From: Paenibacillus algorifonticola
GTDB taxonomy: Bacteria > Bacillota > Bacilli > Paenibacillales > Paenibacillaceae
Assembly: GCF_000971975.1 (NCBI RefSeq)
Contig: NZ_KQ040778.1
Span: 243,460 to 307,459, forward strand
Length of the DNA: 64,000 nucleotides
Reading direction: 5' to 3'
Below, piece after piece: positions 57,516 through 64,000 of the stretch. The notes below the pieces were generated by a model that was given only the letters and a program-made list of their open reading frames with translations, did not search any database and was not told the origin of the DNA. A program made the translations under genes and the position numbers. Positions within the stretch are counted from its first letter, which is position 1. Each line of letters starts with the position of its first letter.

Positions 57516-58571
57516 TTATACGAAAATTTCTTTGATTTTGAGATGACGCTCAACGGTCAAATCAATAAATTCGTGATTGATTTGCAGCAGCGGCCTGAAA
57601 AATTCGGTTGGATGAGTCATGACGATAATACCTGTCTCACCGGTTTCCAAAAAAGCTTTTTTTCCAATGAAGTTGGGGATCATATGTTTTATGAATGTAT
57701 GTGTAATATGTGGATCTAACTCTCTGAAGCTCAGCTTGTAAAGTTCCTTCAATACATAAAATAAATCGCGTTTTTTCTGATAAACCCGTTCGGAAATCAT
57801 AGCGCTATAAATATCGACAACCGATATAAGCTTAGAAACAGGCTCAATTTGGTCGCCATTAAGACCTTTCGGATAACCGCTGCCGTCATTGCGCTCATGA
57901 TGCTCCAACGCACTTAAGGCAATGTAGCGCTCATCAAAGGTTTTTTTTATGATGTCATAGCCATATGTCGTATGGTTTTTGATTTCATCGAACTCTTCCT
58001 TTGTAAGCTTACCAGGCTTATTAAGAATGGTTTCAGGGATTTGACTTTTTCCGATATCATGAAGGAATCCGGCTTTACCAATTTGCACCGATTTTTTTAC
58101 GGAGTAGCCGAGCCAGGTAGCCAGATAATAGGCCAGCATGCCCACTTGTACGGAGTGTTGGTACGTGTAGTCGTCTTTAGTGTTTAGCAGTAGAAGCATA
58201 GATACGACGTCCCGCTCCATATTAAGATGTTTAATCAATGGCTGGAAAGCATCCTCGACTTCCTGCTCATTAATGGTCTGGTCCTCGCTTGCTTTGGCAA
58301 AAAGATTATGAAAGCCTTGAATCGCATTATCATAATCCGGTTGTACAGAAGGAAGCCACTTGGGGTTAACGGTTTGCTCCAATGTGCGATCCGGCAAATT
58401 AACAATAGGGACAGATTCGACTTCAACATAGTCAATTTGATGTTGAAGCAGCTTTGATATTTCTTTATTTTCCAGCAAGGTGCCTTTAGAAAGCACATGC
58501 AGACCGTATCCATTAAAGGTATCTTTTAATAAACGGTCTCCCGTCTTTAAATCAGTTACGTGAACCTTCAT
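57516..58571 (-). CDS. HD-GYP domain protein (putative cyclic-di-GMP phosphodiesterase)
   Basis: 351 aa from the ATG at 58571 (AGAGGTG upstream; the frame opens earlier). N-terminal region (KVHVTDLKTGDRLLKDTFNGYGLHVLSKGTLL) of about 120 residues, then the HD-GYP domain: YQHSVQVGMLAYYLA, HDIGKSQIP, NHTTYGYDIIKK, HHERNDGSGYPKGLNGDQI, VDIYSAMISER. Metal ligands look intact. Same overall layout as the second HD-GYP gene at 61194. Confidence 0.9.
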   Translation of the reverse strand: MKVHVTDLKTGDRLLKDTFNGYGLHVLSKGTLLENKEISKLLQHQIDYVEVESVPIVNLPDRTLEQTVNPKWLPSVQPDYDNAIQGFHNLFAKASEDQTINEQEVEDAFQPLIKHLNMERDVVSMLLLLNTKDDYTYQHSVQVGMLAYYLATWLGYSVKKSVQIGKAGFLHDIGKSQIPETILNKPGKLTKEEFDEIKNHTTYGYDIIKKTFDERYIALSALEHHERNDGSGYPKGLNGDQIEPVSKLISVVDIYSAMISERVYQKKRDLFYVLKELYKLSFRELDPHITHTFIKHMIPNFIGKKAFLETGETGIIVMTHPTEFFRPLLQINHEFIDLTVERHLKIKEIFV

Positions 58572-58777
58572 CGCTGCACCTCTATTGAATAGTTGATCAC
58601 CTAAGTAGTATAGTAGCAATGATTTGAGGGTATGGCAATATGAGGAACTTTAATTTGAGTCTAAATACCTACTAATTTCGACAAAAAACGCTCTTAATTT
58701 ATCTTGATTATGTTTAAAATAGTCTAAAGACCTATTTTTAATGCTCGTGATTGGAAAAATCTGATAACAACTTGATT

Positions 58778-59536
58778 TTAAGTTTCATCTGGAAAATCTG
58801 CTAGCGGAGTATCAGGATTCCAAGGACCAAGCTGATGGCCTTTCCACTCTGAACCATCCTCCCAAATTTCTTTTTTCCAGATCGGAACCATTTGTTTCAA
58901 TCGTTCAATCGCGTACCGACTGGCATCATAACAGCTGGCTCGATGCGGTGAGGAGATGGCAATGACTACACTAGTCTCTGCGATATCGACAACGCCAAGC
59001 CGGTGCGTAATGGCACACAAAGTACCCGGCCACTTCTCTGCAAGCTCATCACCGATTTGTTTCATCATTTTAACAGCCATCGGTTCATAAGCTTCATATT
59101 CCAAGCGAACGGTACGTTGCCCTTTCGTCCACTCTCGCGTCGTTCCGACAAAAGCAAGGGAAGCACCATGCTCGGGAACAATAACTTTGGCTAAAACCTC
59201 CTCCGTCGTAATTTTCTCATTAGTAAGCATGTACCATTGTTCTAGGGAAGATTTTTGTTCATCTTCAGTAGGTTTTTCGGCTTGTCCTCCCGAAACGGGG
59301 GGGAGAAGCGCAAGTTCATCATTGGCGTTTACGATACTGTCTGCTTGGGCGTAAGCATGGTTGCAGGCAAGAAAAGAGATGCTTAAAATATCCGCTTGTA
59401 GAGGATAGGAAGCCATCAAATGATTCTTCAGATCTGCCGCCGTCATATTTTGCTCAGCAGTCTCTATAATAAGAGAACGTACACCGAAGCGCTCTGATAA
59501 ACCTGCAAATAAATCAATTTTCCATTCCGTACTCAT
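58778..59536 (-). CDS. moaX: Fused molybdopterin synthase MoaD-MoaE
   Basis: 252 aa from the ATG at 59536 (GTGAGG 9 bases upstream). Residues 1-84 are MoaD (ubiquitin-like; AEQNMTAADLKNHL..NDELALLPPVSGG, ending in Gly-Gly at 83-84). After a linker, residues 100-252 are MoaE (ITTEEVLAKVIVPEHGASLAFVGTTREW, YEAYEPMAVKMM, HRLGVVDIAETSVVIAISSPHR, PIWKKEIWEDGSEWKG). MoaD needs a free C-terminal glycine for thiocarboxylation, so the chain is presumably cut after Gly84, as described for M. tuberculosis MoaX. No other moa gene is nearby. Confidence 0.9.
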   Translation of the reverse strand: MSTEWKIDLFAGLSERFGVRSLIIETAEQNMTAADLKNHLMASYPLQADILSISFLACNHAYAQADSIVNANDELALLPPVSGGQAEKPTEDEQKSSLEQWYMLTNEKITTEEVLAKVIVPEHGASLAFVGTTREWTKGQRTVRLEYEAYEPMAVKMMKQIGDELAEKWPGTLCAITHRLGVVDIAETSVVIAISSPHRASCYDASRYAIERLKQMVPIWKKEIWEDGSEWKGHQLGPWNPDTPLADFPDET

Positions 59537-59670
59537 GTTATTTAACCTCACGTATTAATATAGGCGTACTATAACAGCATACCATAATCTATAGAAAAAT
59601 GTTATGCTAATGAGACAGCCTAGGACAGTTAGGCGAACGTTTATAACTTTTAAAATTAGGGGAGGCAGGC

Positions 59671-61125
59671 ATGGATTCCAAACTACGATTAGAGCAAAAT
59701 ATTGTTATTTTACACACCAATGATATTCATAGTCGCTTGGAAAATGCCGCACGAATGGCTTCCTATATAGCTGATCAACGTCGCGTTCACGGTAAGGACA
59801 ACTTGTTAGTCCTCGATATCGGCGACCATATGGACAGAATGAGAAGTGAAACAGAAGGCAGCGACGGCATGGTGAATGTAGCACTGCTTAATGAAGCAGG
59901 TTACGATGCGGTAACCATCGGAAATAATGAAGGGCTAACGTATTCCAAGGAAAGACTGGCCGAGTTATATGGCAAACATGCCAAATTTGCCGTTTTAGGG
60001 GCGAATATGTTTGATGCGGCAACGAACGAGCAGCCACCGTGGCTGCTGCCTCATATTATTGTAAATAAAGGCCATATAAAAATTGGTTTAATTGGTGTAA
60101 CAGCAAATTTCACAGATTTTTATGTTTTGCTCGGTTGGAATGCAACGGACCCTTTCACAGCTATTCAAAAACAAGCGGATCAATTGCGTAAAGAAGTGGA
60201 TTTGATTATCGTATTGTCACATCTAGGGCTGGCGAATGATGAACGGATGGCGCAAGATTTGACAGGAGTTGACTTGGTATTAGGTGCTCATACTCATCAT
60301 TTGCTTGAGGAAGCACTGCAAGTAAAACACACTTCAATTTGCGCGGCTGGGAAATTTGGCGAACATATTGGGCGTATAGAAATTTCTCTGGGGACTGCTG
60401 ATGTTAAACCGCAAATAAAGGCGGCATGTGTACCGACTGCTGCTTTGGAGGAACACCCGGAAGCTTCAGCTATTATCGCAAAATATAAAGAAGAAGGGCT
60501 CGCACGACTCAATCGTACAGTCGCGTGTATAGAAGAGCCACTTTCTACGGCTATTGTGGGAGAGTCGCCGCTCGCCAATTTGCTTGCAGCGGGCCTAAGG
60601 AGACATACAGCATCAGAAATTGCGATTGTCAATACAGGACAACTGCTTGGCGGCTTGCAGCAGGGCGAAGTAACTGCTGGACAATTGCATGCGTTATGTC
60701 CGTCTCCAATAAATCCTTGCAAAATGCAGCTTAAAGGCAGGCATATCAAGGAGGCACTTGAGCAATCACTCCTGCCAGAGTACACAGAAAAACGAATTAA
60801 AGGCTATGGGTTTCGCGGCGAAGTATTAGGAACTCTTGCTATAGACGGGCTTTGGGTTAGTTTTGATTCCGAGCGCCCTCCGCTGGATCGAATCGTTCAG
60901 ATTATGGTCAATGGACAACCATTAATGGAAGAAAAATGGTATAATGTAGCTTCTATTGATATGTTCACCTTCCATATCGGCTATTTGTCATTAGGGCAAG
61001 GGACCAATATTGTTTATTTTCTGCCGGAATTTATTCGGGACATATTGGCAGAAGCATTGAAAGAAGAGGCTAATATTTCTGATTGCAAGCAACCTAGGTG
61101 GAATAATCTAGCATCAACGATATAA
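59671..61125 (+). CDS. yunD: YunD-like metallophosphoesterase / 5'-nucleotidase family
   Basis: 484 aa, no signal peptide. N-terminal calcineurin-like phosphatase: ILHTNDIHSRLE, DIGDHMDR, TIGNNEGLTYS, VLSHLGLANDE, LGAHTHH. C-terminal 5'-nucleotidase domain: GESPLANLLAAGLRRHTASEIAIVNTGQL, ASIDMFTFH. The usual GNHE is GNNE, a change seen in this cytoplasmic subgroup as far as I recall. Likely hydrolyses a nucleotide or phosphorylated metabolite. AGGGGAGG precedes the ATG. Confidence 0.85.
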   Translation: MDSKLRLEQNIVILHTNDIHSRLENAARMASYIADQRRVHGKDNLLVLDIGDHMDRMRSETEGSDGMVNVALLNEAGYDAVTIGNNEGLTYSKERLAELYGKHAKFAVLGANMFDAATNEQPPWLLPHIIVNKGHIKIGLIGVTANFTDFYVLLGWNATDPFTAIQKQADQLRKEVDLIIVLSHLGLANDERMAQDLTGVDLVLGAHTHHLLEEALQVKHTSICAAGKFGEHIGRIEISLGTADVKPQIKAACVPTAALEEHPEASAIIAKYKEEGLARLNRTVACIEEPLSTAIVGESPLANLLAAGLRRHTASEIAIVNTGQLLGGLQQGEVTAGQLHALCPSPINPCKMQLKGRHIKEALEQSLLPEYTEKRIKGYGFRGEVLGTLAIDGLWVSFDSERPPLDRIVQIMVNGQPLMEEKWYNVASIDMFTFHIGYLSLGQGTNIVYFLPEFIRDILAEALKEEANISDCKQPRWNNLASTI

Positions 61126-61193
61126 CATTTTTATTAATTTTATCCGATGTATTAATTAAGAAGAAACCACTCAGTCAAGGAAGGATCGAGAAA

Positions 61194-62318
61194 ATGCGTT
61201 TGATGCCTATAACGAAGACTCAGCCCGGCATGCGATTGGCCAAAAAGATTTTCTCACATGATGGTTTAGTGCTGTTAGGGGAAAATGTTGAGCTGACCAG
61301 TCGGCTTATTACCCGGCTCAAACAATGTGGAATACAGTATATATATATTCTTGATCCGAGAACCGATGATATTACGATGCCAGAGATTATTCGCGAGGAA
61401 ACGCTGCTAATTGCCTTGAAGGAAATACGCACGAATTTTCGTGATATGATGGATCGACCAAAGCGTAAAAAAGGGGTTACGTATCCGTATATTGGCCAAA
61501 CCTTCAAACAAATGATGAATTTGATCATTGATGATTTGTCTGCTCATAAGGATGCGATGATTATGCTGATGAATATGGGAACGGTAGATCATTATTTATA
61601 TCAGCATTCTTTAAATGTGTGCGTCTACACAACCATTCTTGGAATAGCTTACAATTATTCACATGAAGAACTAATGACGCTTGGGATGGGGGCATTGCTT
61701 CATGATATTGGAAAAACACAAATTCCAATTGATGTCCTCCAAAAGCCTGGATCATTAACCCCCGAAGAATTCATCATGATGAAAAATCACGCCCGTTTCG
61801 GCTTTGAGCTTTTAAAGGACGAGCCTAATCTGCCGCTTATTGTGGCTCATTGTGCCTATCAGCATCATGAACGGTTGGATGGCAGTGGTTATCCAAGAGG
61901 AATTAAAGGTAATGAAATCCATGAGTATGCAAAGTGGATTGGGCTAGTTGATTCGTATGACGCAATGACGACTAACCGAATTTACCGCGCACCAATGCTG
62001 CCGCATCATGCTATCGAGCTTCTGTATGCAGGAACAGGAACCTTATACGAACAGCATATGGTACAGTTGTTTCGAGATAAGGTAGCCATTTATCCCATTG
62101 GCATTACGGTGAAAATCAATACAGGCGAATCTGGTGTAGTAGTGGACTTTAATCATTCTTACCCGCATCGACCGATTATTCGTATATTGAACAACGAAGT
62201 TGGGGAAGAGCTTACTGTGCCTTATGAGATCGACATGTCCAAGCAGTTAAGTATTATGATTATAAGCGTAAACGATGAGCAAAATGATTTGCCCGTACTA
62301 TCCGCTAAAAACGGGTAA
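61194..62318 (+). CDS. HD-GYP domain protein (putative cyclic-di-GMP phosphodiesterase)
   Basis: 374 aa. N-terminal segment (RLMPITKTQPGMRLAKKIFSHDGLVLLGENVELT), then HD-GYP: YQHSLNVCVYTTIL, HDIGKTQIP, NHARFGFELLK, HHERLDGSGYPRGIKGNEI, VDSYDAMTTNR. A C-terminal PilZ-like beta stretch (ITVKINTGESGVVVDFNHSYPHRPIIRIL) follows. AAGGAAGGA upstream of the ATG. Paralogue of the gene at 57516, about 2.6 kb away. Confidence 0.9.
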   Translation: MRLMPITKTQPGMRLAKKIFSHDGLVLLGENVELTSRLITRLKQCGIQYIYILDPRTDDITMPEIIREETLLIALKEIRTNFRDMMDRPKRKKGVTYPYIGQTFKQMMNLIIDDLSAHKDAMIMLMNMGTVDHYLYQHSLNVCVYTTILGIAYNYSHEELMTLGMGALLHDIGKTQIPIDVLQKPGSLTPEEFIMMKNHARFGFELLKDEPNLPLIVAHCAYQHHERLDGSGYPRGIKGNEIHEYAKWIGLVDSYDAMTTNRIYRAPMLPHHAIELLYAGTGTLYEQHMVQLFRDKVAIYPIGITVKINTGESGVVVDFNHSYPHRPIIRILNNEVGEELTVPYEIDMSKQLSIMIISVNDEQNDLPVLSAKNG

Positions 62319-62351
62319 TTAAACTGAAGATAGCGTAAGCAATTGCATGAG

Positions 62352-62383
62352 GAGCCCACTACTTAGGGCTCTTTATTCTTTTT
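62352..62383 (+). terminator. Terminator after the second HD-GYP gene
   Basis: GAGCCC (62352-62357) pairs with GGGCTC (62366-62371), 8-base loop, then TTTATTCTTTTT. Confidence 0.75.
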
Positions 62384-62475
62384 CATGTCCATTTTATTGC
62401 TTCTTTCGGATTCGAACATTACAATAGTACTAGAAATTATACAATCGAAAGATGCAGAAATCAGGTGTTGATAAG

Positions 62476-63639
62476 ATGAATACATTAAATGCAATAGCAA
62501 CAAATCCGTCAGCTGTGAATGGCAGCCCCAAGGTTTTGCCGCAGCTAACCCCAATTAATGACCCATGGGATCCTATTCGTTCAATCCAGAAGTTCGGTAA
62601 GCATCAATTGACGAGCGTGGAAATGACGATTTCAAACTTATGCAATATGCGCTGCGAGCATTGCGCGGTTGGCGATACGCTAGTGATGTCGGAGCCGGCC
62701 AAATTGCCTTTAAAAGACATGCTCAAACGATTGGATGAGGTTGAGCATTTACAGACGATAAGCATTACTGGCGGAGAGCCATCCTATTCGGCTAAAACGG
62801 TCAAGGAATATATGCTGCCGCTGCTTCAATATGCCAGAGATCGCGGTGTTCGTTCCCAAATCAACTCAAATGTAACTTTACCATTCAGTCGCTACGAGGC
62901 GATTATTCCTTATTTGGATGTTATGCACATTTCGTTTAACTACACGAATGCGGATGATTTTCACCAAGTAGGTTTTGCTAAAGCAGGACATCACGTTTCC
63001 TACGAAGCCTCGGTTAAGCTGTATGAGCGAATGATTGAGAATGCACATCTTTTAAGCAAAGCAGGCGTATTAGTATCTGCCGAATCCATGATAAACTTCC
63101 GTACACATGATAAAATCGATGAAATTCACCGACTGATTGTAGAAATGGGCTGCGAGCGCCATGAAGTGCATCCTATGTACCCAAGTTCATTTGCTAAAGA
63201 TTTGCCGGTCATCACCCGCTTGCAAATGCGTCAAGCAATTGAGCGATTATTAGATAATCGCGACCCGTCAGTTTGGATGTTGTTTGGAACGCTACCTTTT
63301 TATCAATGCAGCAATCATGCAGAGGAACGTGCGCTGCTTAGCCGTCTGGCTGCAGAGCCAAATGTCACAGTGCGCAATGATCCGGATGGACGCAACCGTC
63401 TAAACGTTAATTTATTTACGGGAGAAGTATTCGTCACCGACTTTTCAGATGTTCCATCATTTGGAAACATAGCAACCTCTAAGCTGGATGACTTGTTTAC
63501 AAAATGGCTGGAACATCCGTTAGCTCAAGACATAAACTGCTATTGTCCTGCAGCTTCCTGCTGTGGCCCCAACTTGCTGGTGAAAGACATGTACTACAAA
63601 GAAGTAGATTTCCACCAACGTACCGCCCGATTCGATTAA
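62476..63639 (+). CDS. yfkAB: Radical SAM / CxCxxxxC protein YfkAB
   Basis: 387 aa from the ATG at 62476 (AGGTG 9 bases upstream); an ATG 24 bases earlier is in frame. Radical SAM cluster motif CNMRCEHC near residue 60, GGEPSYS (SAM binding) near 104, and a C-terminal cysteine motif CYCPAASCCGPN (CxCxxxxC) near 362 that should hold an auxiliary Fe-S cluster. This is the YfkAB type, whose product is unknown. In some genomes it is split into yfkA and yfkB. Confidence 0.9.
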   Translation: MNTLNAIATNPSAVNGSPKVLPQLTPINDPWDPIRSIQKFGKHQLTSVEMTISNLCNMRCEHCAVGDTLVMSEPAKLPLKDMLKRLDEVEHLQTISITGGEPSYSAKTVKEYMLPLLQYARDRGVRSQINSNVTLPFSRYEAIIPYLDVMHISFNYTNADDFHQVGFAKAGHHVSYEASVKLYERMIENAHLLSKAGVLVSAESMINFRTHDKIDEIHRLIVEMGCERHEVHPMYPSSFAKDLPVITRLQMRQAIERLLDNRDPSVWMLFGTLPFYQCSNHAEERALLSRLAAEPNVTVRNDPDGRNRLNVNLFTGEVFVTDFSDVPSFGNIATSKLDDLFTKWLEHPLAQDINCYCPAASCCGPNLLVKDMYYKEVDFHQRTARFD

Positions 63640-63671
63640 AGACGTTTTTTATAAAAAAGCCAACAGGAATG

Positions 63672-63714
63672 ACTGACACAGCCTTCGCGCGTGCCGGTCA
63701 TTTTTGCTTGCTTG
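63672..63714 (+). terminator. Probable terminator of yfkAB
   Basis: AATGAC (63668-63673) with GTCATT (63697-63702) around a 23-base loop, followed by TTT. Weak stem, but correctly placed 30 bases after the stop. Confidence 0.5.
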
Positions 63715-63863
63715 CACACAAATAAAGGAAATATAAGTTCCAGTGTCCCCATTCCCGAACGCATAGAATGTATGATCATAAAAGCCCTAAATAATTGAAG
63801 CCATATATTGCAGAAGATCTGATGGTTTGGATAATACTCAATTATAAATTTCTCTTTAGCCCA

Positions 63864-63883
63864 TTATCCCCTTAGCTCAGAAA
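63864..63883 (+). repeat. Dispersed 20-base element, copy 4
   Basis: TTATCCCCTTAGCTCAGAAA again, 25 kb from the other three copies and again directly before a tandem repeat. Confidence 0.8.
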
Positions 63884-63906
63884 AACGACTGCTGAACCTA
63901 TAATCA

Positions 63907-64000
63907 CATAGAACATAGAACATAGAACATAGAACATAGAACATAGAACATAGAACATAGAACATAGAACATAGAACATAGAACATAGAACATAGAACAT
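63907..64000 (+). repeat. 7-base tandem repeat CATAGAA
   Basis: At least 13 perfect units of CATAGAA from 63907 to the window end and presumably beyond. No reading frame reason for it is seen. Confidence 0.95.

Larger units (their letters stand above)
63640..64000. other. Gap at the right end
   Basis: 361 bases with a weak terminator, the 20-base dispersed element (63864-63883) and a 7-base tandem repeat that runs off the window. No gene seen. Confidence 0.7.

Overview
The window looks like chromosomal DNA of a Paenibacillus-type member of the Bacillales. Support comes from strong AGGAGG ribosome sites, a sufC-D-S-U-B operon, Bacillus-family proteins (YwqA/YwqB, YhbH, YpsA, YunC, YunD, YfkAB, CsbD, MtnA/MtnK), several secreted stalk-domain proteins, and plant-polysaccharide enzymes (GH53, PL11). 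No rRNA, tRNA, transposase or prophage gene was seen.

Layout. 1-3152: an RNA-repair operon (RlaP-type nucleotidyltransferase, RtcB ligase, KptA/Tpt1 2'-phosphotransferase) behind a structured leader that carries a 28-codon reading frame and an intrinsic terminator. 3198-9544: two type I-C-like CRISPR arrays with homologous leaders, no cas genes, and between them the ywqA/ywqB-like SNF2 helicase and SWIM protein. 9708-13000: a frameshifted orphan gene and a secreted RCC1-repeat protein. 13226-20659: cell-wall amidase, GerMN lipoprotein, CsbD, an RNA ligase/YpsA(SLOG)/membrane protein operon, a lipoprotein and a stalk-domain protein. 20782-29648 (minus): one long operon for peptide or amide uptake and breakdown (RraA-like, DppA, nitrilase-family hydrolase, DppB, DppC, DppD, DppF, creatininase, M19 dipeptidase). 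29922-31282 (minus): glutaminase plus a small protein. 31497-38123: GH53 galactanase, alpha/beta hydrolase, APS kinase, sporulation protein YhbH and a secreted rhamnogalacturonan lyase with two cre-like sites upstream. 38124-38993: a gene-poor patch full of short repeats. 38994-51184: MTA/SAH deaminase, SbcD/SbcC, membrane proteins, a PAS-GGDEF-EAL protein, YunC, and the methionine-salvage pair mtnK-mtnA. 51478-57422: a DUF1802 protein and the SUF iron-sulfur operon. 57516-63639: two HD-GYP proteins, a fused MoaD-MoaE, a YunD-like phosphoesterase and YfkAB. The window ends in a 7-bp tandem repeat.

Themes. RNA repair appears twice: an RtcB/RlaP/KptA operon and, 13 kb away, an ATP-dependent RNA ligase translationally coupled to a SLOG-fold protein. 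The RtcB operon leader can fold into competing terminator and antiterminator forms and overlaps a leader reading frame, which would suit an attenuator that senses impaired translation or tRNA damage. Methionine salvage is represented by the deaminase and mtnK/mtnA. Plant cell-wall use is represented by GH53, PL11 and cre-like sites. Three proteins belong to cyclic-di-GMP or HD-GYP signalling families.

Limits: everything is read by eye. Family names rest on motifs and remembered homologues, not on searches. Promoters, the attenuator and the repeat families are inferences from sequence pattern.
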